Notes under the pieces: model-generated
Seen by the model: only the letters and a program-made list of their open reading frames with translations
Told to the model about the DNA's origin: nothing
The model's database searches: none
Assembly: GCA_944363005.1 (NCBI GenBank)
Contig: CALVTV010000092.1
Span: forward strand, 1 to 12,794
Source of the DNA: an uncultured Clostridia bacterium
GTDB lineage: Bacteria > Bacillota > Clostridia > Christensenellales > Aristaeellaceae
Length of the DNA: 12,794 nt
Direction of reading: 5' to 3'
Shown here: one piece after another, positions 1 to 6,479 of the stretch
Layout: each line of letters opens with the position of its first letter
Numbering within the stretch: position 1 is the stretch's first letter
Translations under genes and position numbers: made by a program

Positions 1-62
1 ATGCCTTCCATCGCCTCAAGCATGAGGGAGGCCACCGCGTTCAGTCGTTCATCCAGATGCAT
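1..62 (-). CDS. trmK: Probable tRNA (adenine(22)-N1)-methyltransferase TrmK, N-terminal fragment
   Basis: Only the first 20 codons lie in the window. They read MHLDERLNAVASLMLEAMEG, and the gene continues past the left edge. The ATG at 62-60 is preceded by a good Shine-Dalgarno run, AAAGGGGA, so a real start is likely. The opening LDERLNAVASL resembles the LSKRLQTVAEY-type start of TrmK (B. subtilis YqfN), an SAM-dependent enzyme that methylates N1 of A22 in tRNA. The gene after rpoD in Bacillota is commonly trmK, followed by a Nif3-like gene. The SAM-binding motifs are outside the window, so the name rests on the start and on the neighbourhood. Confidence 0.55.
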   Translation of the reverse strand, partial: MHLDERLNAVASLMLEAMEG

Positions 63-100
63 TGCTTTCCCCTTTCTGCCGCCAAACTGCAGCCCGTAGA

Positions 101-133
101 CAAAAGAAGGAACGCAGACCTCCACGTTCCTCC
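101..133 (-). terminator. Weak intrinsic terminator or attenuator after rpoD
   Basis: Read on the minus strand, GGAGGAACG pairs with CGTTCCTTC as a 9-bp stem with one G-U pair. The loop has 10 nt, and TTTTG follows the stem. It lies 15 bases past the rpoD stop and about 40 bases before the trmK start. The short U-run suggests partial termination that would lower trmK expression relative to rpoD, but a simple mRNA 3'-end stabiliser is equally possible. Confidence 0.4.
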
Positions 134-148
134 CAATTGATTTTCCGT

Positions 149-1246
149 TTATTCGAGATAATCCTTGAGCTTTTTGCTGCGGCTCGGATGACGCAGTTTG
201 CGCAGCGCCTTGGCCTCGATCTGGCGAATGCGTTCGCGGGTGACGTTGAACTCCTGGCCCACCTCTTCCAGCGTGCGCTGGCGTCCATCCTCCAGGCCGA
301 AGCGCAGGGACAGAACCTTCTTCTCGCGCGGGGTCAGCGTATCGAGCACGCCCATGAGCTGTTCCTTCATCAGCGTGAAGGAAGCGGCCTCTGCGGGCGG
401 CGGCGCGTCGTCGTCCTGAATAAAGTCGCCCAGGTGCGAGTCCTCTTCCTCGCCAATCGGCGTCTCCAGCGACACGGGCTCCTGCGCGATCTTTACGATC
501 TCCCGGACCTTCTCCACGCTGATGCCCATCGCCTCTGCGATCTCTTCGGGCTGCGGCTCGCGGCCCTTTTCCTGAAGCAGCTGGCGGCTGACGCGAATGA
601 GTTTGTTGATCGTCTCCACCATGTGCACGGGAATGCGAATGGTGCGCGCCTGATCGGCAATCGCTCTGGTGATCGCCTGGCGAATCCACCACGTCGCATA
701 GGTAGAAAACTTGAAGCCCTTGGTGTAATCGAACTTTTCGACCGCCTTGATCAAGCCGAGGTTGCCCTCCTGAATCAAATCGAGAAAGAGCATCCCGAGG
801 CCCACATACCGCTTGGCGATAGAAACAACCAGGCGCAGATTGGCTTCCGCGAGCTTTTTCTTGGCAGCTTCGGCCTCTTCGCCGCCCTCAAGCATCTTCT
901 TGGCAATTTCAATCTCTTCCTCCGCCGTCAGCAGCGGAACCTTGCCAATTTCCTTGAGGTTCATGCGCACCGGGTCATCGATGCTGATTCCCTCGGGGAC
1001 GGACAGGTCCAAATCTGCGTCCCCAACACCGGGAATCACATTCGCCGCCTCGTCCTCCGAGGCATTGATCACATTGATTCCCTCGGCCTCCAGCGTTTCA
1101 AACACCGCGTCAATCGCGTCCGCGTCGATATCCAGTTCGCTGAGCTTATTCATCACATCCTGATAGGTGAGCGCCTTTTTCTCGTTCTTGGCGAGATCCA
1201 GGATCTCCTTCACCTTTTTCTGTGCCTGCTCGCGTGTCAATGCCAT
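149..1246 (-). CDS. rpoD: Primary sigma factor RpoD/SigA
   Basis: This is the housekeeping sigma factor of RNA polymerase, which recognises -10/-35 promoters. Its 365 residues are close to the 371 of B. subtilis SigA, without the long insert of the E. coli protein. A short region 1.1 covers about 1-60 and region 1.2 about 91-120 ([16 protein letters not shown]). Region 2 covers about 135-205, including the core-binding [12 protein letters not shown] and the -10-binding segment [17 protein letters not shown]. Region 3 follows at about 206-285. Region 4 at about 295-365 ends in the -35-binding helix-turn-helix ([19 protein letters not shown]). The ATG lies 7 bases after the dnaG stop. Its Shine-Dalgarno AAAGGA sits inside the end of dnaG with an 11-nt spacer, so translation is probably coupled to dnaG. 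Confidence 0.98.
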   Translation of the reverse strand: MALTREQAQKKVKEILDLAKNEKKALTYQDVMNKLSELDIDADAIDAVFETLEAEGINVINASEDEAANVIPGVGDADLDLSVPEGISIDDPVRMNLKEIGKVPLLTAEEEIEIAKKMLEGGEEAEAAKKKLAEANLRLVVSIAKRYVGLGMLFLDLIQEGNLGLIKAVEKFDYTKGFKFSTYATWWIRQAITRAIADQARTIRIPVHMVETINKLIRVSRQLLQEKGREPQPEEIAEAMGISVEKVREIVKIAQEPVSLETPIGEEEDSHLGDFIQDDDAPPPAEAASFTLMKEQLMGVLDTLTPREKKVLSLRFGLEDGRQRTLEEVGQEFNVTRERIRQIEAKALRKLRHPSRSKKLKDYLE

Positions 1247-1253
1247 TCAGACG

Positions 1254-3020
1254 TCATTCCTTTCTTCCGGCGGTCTGTCTTTCCTTCATCAATTCCTGTA
1301 TCTGCAAAAGTACGCTGCGCTTTTCTTCTCCTTGAAGCTGCATCACTTGCCGCTGAAGCGCCGCGATTTTCTCTTCGATTCGCTTTTTATGCAGGATGCG
1401 CAAACAGTCGCCCGTCATGCGCAATTCTTCCTCACCGTGCGCGCCACTGTCCTGCGTGAGAACGCTAGCCGCACGCGCGCGCTGCTCCTCGTCGTCCATC
1501 TCCTCGAGAATCGCGCCCGGCGTCATGCCCGAGAGGAGTTTCTCGGCCAGCATGCGACGCTCTGGCGAGATAAAATCCTCCGCGGAAATCACACCCGCTT
1601 CCACGCGCCCTTCGCTGAGCAGCTGAAGCAGGCGCTTTTCCGCGGCCGCGGTTTCCGTATCCACGCCCTCGTTCTTGGTTTCAAGCGGGCGGGCCGCATG
1701 CCGGTAAACCGGCTGCTTGCTCTGTTCAATCATTTCCGTGTGGCCAATCTGCGCCAACAGAACCTCTCTGGAAAAGCCCGTGGCCACCATCAGACGCTTG
1801 ACATGGTTTTCCAGCTCCACCGGCTCCCGCACTTTGGAAAGGAACTTGGCACACGCGATGGCGTAGGCCGTTCGTCCCTCCTGCGTGGACATGTCATGCG
1901 CGGAAAGCTCCTGCTTCATACGATAGGTCGTGGCATCCATGGGTTCAAGGGTTTCAAACCCCTCAAGCCCCCGGGCGCGAATGAACTCATCCGGGTCCAT
2001 GCCGTCCGGAAAATCCAACACTCGCGCGCGCACGCCTTCCTCGTCAAAGATATCCAGTGCGCGCAAGATCGCATGCTGTCCGGCAGCGTCGCCGTCGTAG
2101 GATACCCAGATTTCAGGCGCATACCGCTTGAGCAAACGCGCTTGTTCAAGGGTCAATGCCGTGCCCAGTGTCGCGCAAACGCCGACAACCCCGCATTGCA
2201 CGAGCGCCACTACGTCCATATATCCTTCCACAAGGATTACCCGGCGCAAATTCCGTTGTTTTTTCAGCAAATTCGCCGCGAACACACCCAAGCGCTTGTT
2301 GAATACCGGCGTATCGCCCGTATTGAGATACTTGGGCTTGGCGTCCCCGAGCGCACGCCCGCCAAAGCCGAGCACGCGCCCCTGGGCATCGATGATCGGG
2401 AAAATCGCCCGCTGCCGGAACATGTCGTATATACGGCCGTCGCGCTTGACGCTGATGCCCGCCTTGACCAGTTCATCTTCGGTGAACCCCTGTTCGAGCA
2501 GCGCTTTTGTCGCGCCGTCGCTTCGGGCTGGCGTTGACCCCAGGCCAAAGACGCGAATGGTGGCGTCATCCACCCCGCGCCCATGCAGATAAGCCAGGAT
2601 CGGTTCATTTTCACTCTTCCAAAGCTGACTGTGGTAAAAGCGAGCGCACTGGCGGTTCGCCTCGTAGATCCGCTCCTTCTCGCTGCGGCTGATTCCCTCC
2701 TGACGCTCCCCGGTCATCTCCGGAAGCGCCAGATGCACCTGTTCGGCAAGCAGTGTCACAGCTTCCCGGAACTCCATGTGCTCCATTTCCATCACGAATG
2801 TGATCGCGCTGCCTCCCGCGTGGCAACCGAAGCAATAATACATCTGCCGCTGGGGATTGACAGAAAAGGAAGCCGTCTTTTCCCCGTGAAACGGGCAAAG
2901 CCCCCAATACCGTCCGCCCTTGGGCGTGAGCTGCACATAGCGGGAGACAACCTGAACGATGTCGGCGCGATCGCGCAGTTCATCGAGCCAAGCTTGAGGA
3001 AACCTGCCTGCCAACGCCAT
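1254..3020 (-). CDS. dnaG: DNA primase DnaG
   Basis: DnaG makes the RNA primers for the replication fork. The protein has 588 residues, normal for the family. The N-terminal zinc-binding domain shows CPFH...YYCFGC, with probable ligands C42, H45, C63 and C66. The catalytic core follows, with the basic-cleft motif YLNTGDTPVFNKR at about 231-243. The TOPRIM domain has E265 in VILVEGYMD and D309/D311 in SYDGDAAG, the acidic residues that bind catalytic metal. The C-terminal region, about 440-588, fits the helicase-interaction domain, which is poorly conserved, and ends in a charged helical segment. The ATG is preceded by AGGA with a 7-nt spacer. The gene sits between dgt and rpoD. No rpsU is present, unlike the enterobacterial macromolecular synthesis operon. 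Confidence 0.98.
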   Translation of the reverse strand: MALAGRFPQAWLDELRDRADIVQVVSRYVQLTPKGGRYWGLCPFHGEKTASFSVNPQRQMYYCFGCHAGGSAITFVMEMEHMEFREAVTLLAEQVHLALPEMTGERQEGISRSEKERIYEANRQCARFYHSQLWKSENEPILAYLHGRGVDDATIRVFGLGSTPARSDGATKALLEQGFTEDELVKAGISVKRDGRIYDMFRQRAIFPIIDAQGRVLGFGGRALGDAKPKYLNTGDTPVFNKRLGVFAANLLKKQRNLRRVILVEGYMDVVALVQCGVVGVCATLGTALTLEQARLLKRYAPEIWVSYDGDAAGQHAILRALDIFDEEGVRARVLDFPDGMDPDEFIRARGLEGFETLEPMDATTYRMKQELSAHDMSTQEGRTAYAIACAKFLSKVREPVELENHVKRLMVATGFSREVLLAQIGHTEMIEQSKQPVYRHAARPLETKNEGVDTETAAAEKRLLQLLSEGRVEAGVISAEDFISPERRMLAEKLLSGMTPGAILEEMDDEEQRARAASVLTQDSGAHGEEELRMTGDCLRILHKKRIEEKIAALQRQVMQLQGEEKRSVLLQIQELMKERQTAGRKE

Positions 3021-3058
3021 TCACCGTCCTACTCTTTTTCGCCGCTTTTTCGCATATT

Positions 3059-3082
3059 CCTGCATCATTCATGCAGTTTTTT
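3059..3082 (+). terminator. Terminator-like hairpin facing the plus strand, between dgt and dnaG
   Basis: CTGCAT (3060-3065) and ATGCAG (3071-3076) form a perfect 6-bp stem with a 5-nt loop. Six T follow directly on the plus strand. In the sense (minus) transcript the same hairpin is preceded, not followed, by the homopolymer, so it would not stop dgt-dnaG transcription. It could end antisense RNA that enters from within dnaG, or act as a stable RNA element in the 81-nt leader of dnaG. The stem has only three G-C pairs, so strength is doubtful. Confidence 0.3.
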
Positions 3083-3101
3083 CGTTTCATTGCCATTGAA
3101 T

Positions 3102-4109
3102 TCACCCTATTCCGTCAAAAAACGGCGGAATAAACAATTTTTGATACGTTTTTACCGCGTATGCATCCGTCATGCAGGCCACGTAATCGCAAACCGCACG
3201 CTGCGTACCCTCGCGAAACGCAATTTCCAAATACTCATTGGGGAGTTGCTGCGGATGTTCCATATAGTGCCCCACCAGTTCGGTCACAATATGCCGGGTC
3301 TTTTGGCATTCGTTGGCCGCCCAGTCGCGCGAATACACCCGTTCAAACATGAACGAACGCAGTTCCATCAAAGCGTCCCAGACATCGTCTTCCATGCTCA
3401 CTTGGTTTTGATCCATCGAGTGGCGAACGACGCTCTCAATCATCGTGCCCACGCGCTCGCCGTGCGACTCGCCCAGCAAGCGAATGGCGTGTTGCGGCAA
3501 ATCCTGCGCGCGCAGGACTCCCGCCCGAATGGCATCGTCGATGTCGTGATTGATGTAAGCAATGCGGTCGGCCAGGTGAACGCAGCAACCTTCAAGCGTC
3601 TGCGGTCGGACCTTGCCGGAGTGATGCTCGATACCGTCGCGCACCTCCCAGGTTAAATTGAGACCGTCGCCTCCATTTTCAAGCACTTCAACCACCCGCC
3701 GGCTCTGCACGCGGTGTTCAAACCCGCCTTCAATGATGCGGTCAAGCGCATCTTCTCCAGCGTGTCCGAACGGCGTGTGCCCCAAGTCGTGCCCCATAGC
3801 GATGGCTTCAGCCAGATCTTCGTTGAGCCGAAGCGCGCGCGCAAGGGTTCGGGCCACCTGCGTGACCTCCAGCGTATGCGTCAGCCGCGTGCGGTAATGA
3901 TCGCCCTGCGGCGAGAGGAAGACCTGCGTTTTCCCCTTGAGGCGGCGAAACGACTTGCAGTGCAGAATCCTGTCGCGATCCCGCTGAAACGCAGTTCGCA
4001 TATCGTCCGGCGAAATCGGACGTTCGCGCCCTCTGGTTTCACTGCTCAACTTGGCATAGGGGCTGAGTGTCGCGCGTTCCTGCGCTTCCAATCGTTCCCG
4101 AATTGTCAT
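3102..4109 (-). CDS. dgt: dGTPase-like deoxynucleotide triphosphohydrolase (HD domain)
   Basis: The 335-residue protein belongs to the HD-domain dNTP triphosphohydrolase family, which cleaves dNTPs to deoxynucleosides and triphosphate. The metal-binding HD set is visible as H78 (RTRLTHTLEV), H107-D108 (MGHDLGHTPFGHAGE) and D181 (ADRIAYINHD). The N-terminal FRRLKGKTQVF at about 54-64 and the HSGKVRPQTLEG segment near 163-174 are also typical. Its place before dnaG and rpoD is common in Clostridia and fits a role in keeping dNTP pools suited to replication. Substrate preference (dGTP or any dNTP) cannot be read from sequence. The ATG has a strong Shine-Dalgarno (GAGGGGAGG at 4126-4118, 8-nt spacer), and the gene is the first of its transcription unit. 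Confidence 0.93.
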   Translation of the reverse strand: MTIRERLEAQERATLSPYAKLSSETRGRERPISPDDMRTAFQRDRDRILHCKSFRRLKGKTQVFLSPQGDHYRTRLTHTLEVTQVARTLARALRLNEDLAEAIAMGHDLGHTPFGHAGEDALDRIIEGGFEHRVQSRRVVEVLENGGDGLNLTWEVRDGIEHHSGKVRPQTLEGCCVHLADRIAYINHDIDDAIRAGVLRAQDLPQHAIRLLGESHGERVGTMIESVVRHSMDQNQVSMEDDVWDALMELRSFMFERVYSRDWAANECQKTRHIVTELVGHYMEHPQQLPNEYLEIAFREGTQRAVCDYVACMTDAYAVKTYQKLFIPPFFDGIG

Positions 4110-4117
4110 GTTCGACG

Positions 4118-4170
4118 CCTCCCCTCTTGAAAAAAACCGTATGCTAAATCAATTCGACATCTTTTTTCAA
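4118..4170 (-). promoter_or_regulatory. Probable sigma-A promoter and RBS of the dgt-dnaG-rpoD operon
   Basis: In the AT-rich gap downstream of the thiN terminator, the minus strand has TTGAAA at 4170-4165, an 18-nt spacer and TAGCAT at 4146-4141. These match 5 of 6 and 4 of 6 bases of the consensus. Transcription would start near 4134, leaving a leader of about 25 nt that contains the Shine-Dalgarno GAGGGGAGG. The -10 box is imperfect. Support comes mainly from position: it is the only intergenic space between two divergently regulated but co-oriented units. Confidence 0.55.
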
Positions 4171-4197
4171 AAGCCTTTCTCTTCAAAATAAACTGGC

Positions 4198-4225
4198 ACA
4201 AAAAAACGGGCCCGGATGGCCCGTT
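4198..4225 (-). terminator. Intrinsic terminator of the def-thiN operon
   Basis: On the minus strand AACGGGCC (4225-4218) and GGCCCGTT (4212-4205) form a perfect 8-bp GC-rich stem around a 5-nt loop, running into seven consecutive T (4206-4200). It lies 62 bases past the thiN stop. No U-run follows the hairpin on the plus strand, so it is directional. It closes the nine-gene unit just before the dgt promoter. Confidence 0.92.
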
Positions 4226-4287
4226 GGTAGGCTATGCGATGCGCTTGAATGCCGCTTTAACCGGCGGGCATCCTTCGAAAAGTCCGC

Positions 4288-4914
4288 TCAACCATAATAA
4301 TGGAACATCAGCAGATCCCCCTGGCGAACGCGAACCACTGCCTCGTCCTGCGTGACCACGTTGCTCACACCCAGCGGATAGTCCGAATGAAGCGCATGCT
4401 CTGTGAGCGGGTAATGAAACCCCTCAAGCGTCACGCCGTACGCATCGCCCAGCGGCACAAACGACACGGTGTCCCCGCGAGCGCCGTGCAGCACAGCTTC
4501 GCCACACACGCGCGTGATGCGCACTTTCTCCGAGAGAACCTCGCAGAAAACGCCCTGACGGTGCGCGCGCACCAGCAACATGAGGTTTGCCAGCGCGTGA
4601 TCCATTCGGCCGCCGAGCGCCCCAAGCAGCGTAATATGCGTAGCGCCCCGCGCCACAGCGGTATCCAGCGCATGCACGCCGTCCGTGTCGTCCTTTTCGC
4701 ATTGGAGGCGCTCCTGCGGAACGCCGTCGTAGCAGGCCAGCACGCTTGGTTCGATGGAATCCATGTCTCCAATCAGCAGGTCCGGGGAAAGCCCCGCGGC
4801 GTGAAACGGTGCCAACCCGCGGTCCGCCGCCACGCACAGCTCTGCATTCTGCATGCAGGCGCGCAAAAGCGTCTCGCCCGGTGCATCGCCCCCGAGCACG
4901 ATTACCGCCCGCAT
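4288..4914 (-). CDS. thiN: Thiamine pyrophosphokinase ThiN
   Basis: ThiN transfers pyrophosphate from ATP to thiamine and so makes the cofactor TPP (EC 2.7.6.2). The 208-residue protein is of normal length. The catalytic N-terminal domain shows the acidic residues D31 (AADRG), D50 and D52 (LIGDMDS) and D75-D78 (KDDTD). The GALGGRMDHALANL motif at about 98-111 follows. The C-terminal beta-rich thiamine-binding domain (about 140-208) contains GVSN at 182-185. The reading frame is open far upstream, but the ATG at 4914-4912 has GGAGGAGG 7 nt before it, and the protein family starts here (MRAVIVLGG). It overlaps the end of rpe by 13 bases. TPP is the cofactor of transketolase, which acts next to Rpe in the pentose phosphate pathway. 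No TPP riboswitch is visible. Confidence 0.95.
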   Translation of the reverse strand: MRAVIVLGGDAPGETLLRACMQNAELCVAADRGLAPFHAAGLSPDLLIGDMDSIEPSVLACYDGVPQERLQCEKDDTDGVHALDTAVARGATHITLLGALGGRMDHALANLMLLVRAHRQGVFCEVLSEKVRITRVCGEAVLHGARGDTVSFVPLGDAYGVTLEGFHYPLTEHALHSDYPLGVSNVVTQDEAVVRVRQGDLLMFHYYG

Positions 4915-5567
4915 GCCCGGGCCTCCTCCATCACGGCGGCGACCACCTGCGCGGGATCTTTCGCCCGGAACAGCCCCGTACCCATGACCAGCACATCCGC
5001 GCCGGCCGCCAGCACGCGCCCCGCATTCTCCTGCTTGACGCCGCCATCCACTTCCAGCCGGATTGGCCTGCCGCAACGGTCGATCATCTCCCGCAGCACG
5101 GGCAGCTTCTCCACGCAATCCTGCATCATGCCCTGACCGCCGAATCCCGGTTCCACCGTCATCACCAGCACAAGATCGCACAGCGGCAGAAGCGCCTCAA
5201 TGGCCTGCGGCGGGGTTTTCGGTTTGATGCAGATGCCTGCCTGCTTGCCTTGCGCGCGTATCGCACGCAGTGTCTGCTCCGGGTCGTCCTCCGCTTCCAC
5301 GTGCACGGTGATTAAATCCGATCCCGCCTGCGCATACGCCTTGACGTAATCAAGCGGATGACTGAGCATCAGATGCACATCCAGGAACAGCGAGGTCTGA
5401 CGGCGAATCGCCGCCACAAAGTCCGGGCCAAAGCTGATATTGGGCACAAAATGGCCGTCCATGTGGTCAAGATGCAGCCACCGAATGCCAAGCTGTTCCA
5501 CCTTTTTGACCTCATCGCCCAGATGCAGCAAATCAGCGCCCAATACCGAAGGGGACAAATCCATCAT
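4902..5567 (-). CDS. rpe: Ribulose-phosphate 3-epimerase Rpe
   Basis: Rpe interconverts D-ribulose 5-phosphate and D-xylulose 5-phosphate in the pentose phosphate pathway. It is a 221-residue TIM barrel of normal length. The metal ligands H32 and D34 (LHLDHMDG), H65 (DVHLM) and D174 (LEVDGG) are present. D34 and D174 are also the acid/base pair. The phosphate-binding loop GFGGQ is at 141-145 and GTGLF at 196-200. I chose the ATG at 5567-5565 because it overlaps the rsgA stop as ATGA and has AAAGGA 8 nt upstream. An in-frame ATG six codons earlier would place that AAAGGA inside the gene. A second ATG follows immediately. The tight link to rsgA implies coupled translation. Confidence 0.96.
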   Translation of the reverse strand: MMDLSPSVLGADLLHLGDEVKKVEQLGIRWLHLDHMDGHFVPNISFGPDFVAAIRRQTSLFLDVHLMLSHPLDYVKAYAQAGSDLITVHVEAEDDPEQTLRAIRAQGKQAGICIKPKTPPQAIEALLPLCDLVLVMTVEPGFGGQGMMQDCVEKLPVLREMIDRCGRPIRLEVDGGVKQENAGRVLAAGADVLVMGTGLFRAKDPAQVVAAVMEEARACGR

Positions 5568-6442
5568 ACGTAACGTCCTTTCCATTTTTCACGCACTTCG
5601 CCCAGAAGCGTCCGGTAACGCTGCCAACGCTCCGCGCTCAGTTCCCCGCGATCAACCGCAGCATGCACAGCGCATCCCGGCTCCCGGTCGTGCAAGCATG
5701 GCTGAAACCGGCAGGCTCCTGCCAACGCGTTGTACTCCGGATAGAGCTCGGCAAATACCTCCGGTTCCATGCCCTGCTCCATCTCCAGCAAGCTGAATCC
5801 GGGCGTATCCAGCACATACATGCCGTCGAGTATCATCATCTCCGCGCGCCGGGTCGTGTGCCGGCCGCGATCCGTCTTGCGGCTCAGTCCGCCGGTCTCC
5901 AGCGAAAGGCCAAAGAGCGCATTGAGCAGCGAGCTCTTTCCAACGGCCGACTGCCCGGCCAGGCACGTCACCTTCCCGCGCATCGCCTCGCGCAGCGCTT
6001 CAATTCCCTCGCCGGTATGCGCGCTCACGGAAAACACCCGGAGTTGTGTGCCCGCATATTCCTTCCGGATGCGTTCAGCGAGGTCGCTGCCCAAATCAAT
6101 CTTATTGACGCACAGTGCCGGGATCATCCTCTCGCGTGTGGCGCGCAGGATGAGCTTGTCGCAAAGCAGCAAATCCGGAGCGGGAACGCTGGCCACAACC
6201 AGCATCAACATGTCCACATTGGCCACACTCGGCCGGATCAACATGCTCTTTCTCGGCAAAATCTCCTCCAGCCAGCCGTTTTCCTCCCCCTGTCCGGGCG
6301 AAAAGCGAACCCGGTCGCCCACCATGGGCGTCAGCTTCTGATGGCGCAGTTTCTTCTGCGCGCGCAGCGTGTACTCCTGCCCATCCTCTTCGGCGAGCAC
6401 GGTGTAAAAACTTCCGATTCCCCGCAATATGCTTCCAACCAT
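5564..6442 (-). CDS. rsgA: Ribosome small subunit-dependent GTPase RsgA
   Basis: RsgA (YloQ/YjeQ family) binds the 30S subunit late in its maturation and hydrolyses GTP to leave it. The 292-residue protein has the circularly permuted GTPase order. An N-terminal OB fold (about 1-65) is followed by G4 NKID at 113-116, G5-like SAHTGEG at 140-146, G1 GQSAVGKS at 163-170 and G3 DTPG at 212-215. RGRHTT at 192-197 lies in the switch region. The C-terminal zinc finger has C244, C249, H251 and C257. The frame is open 23 codons further upstream, but the ATG at 6442 begins the conserved OB fold and has AAGGG 5 nt before it. In B. subtilis PrkC phosphorylates this GTPase, which fits its position after prkC; phosphorylation here is inferred. 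Confidence 0.96.
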   Translation of the reverse strand: MVGSILRGIGSFYTVLAEEDGQEYTLRAQKKLRHQKLTPMVGDRVRFSPGQGEENGWLEEILPRKSMLIRPSVANVDMLMLVVASVPAPDLLLCDKLILRATRERMIPALCVNKIDLGSDLAERIRKEYAGTQLRVFSVSAHTGEGIEALREAMRGKVTCLAGQSAVGKSSLLNALFGLSLETGGLSRKTDRGRHTTRRAEMMILDGMYVLDTPGFSLLEMEQGMEPEVFAELYPEYNALAGACRFQPCLHDREPGCAVHAAVDRGELSAERWQRYRTLLGEVREKWKGRYV

Positions 6443-6453
6443 ACGTTCCCTTC

Positions 6454-6471
6454 GCGGGGGATGCGCCCCGC
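6454..6471 (-). other. GC-rich hairpin between prkC and rsgA
   Basis: In the 37-nt gap the minus strand reads GCGGGG, a 6-nt loop, then CCCCGC. This is a perfect all-GC 6-bp stem that ends 3 nt before the rsgA Shine-Dalgarno (AAGGG). No U-run follows, so it is not an intrinsic terminator. It may protect or process mRNA between kinase and GTPase, or tune rsgA initiation. It may also be chance in GC-rich DNA. Confidence 0.35.
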
Positions 6472-6479
6472 ACGCCTTG

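Noticed and set aside
49..288. A 79-codon minus-strand frame across the rpoD 3' end and the gap before trmK
   Set aside because: It covers the conserved region 4 of rpoD in another frame and the hairpin. It has no convincing RBS or family resemblance.
4226..4287. TPP riboswitch or small RNA near thiN
   Set aside because: The segment lies downstream of thiN, is only 62 nt, and contains only a trivial 4-bp hairpin and no TPP aptamer core motifs.
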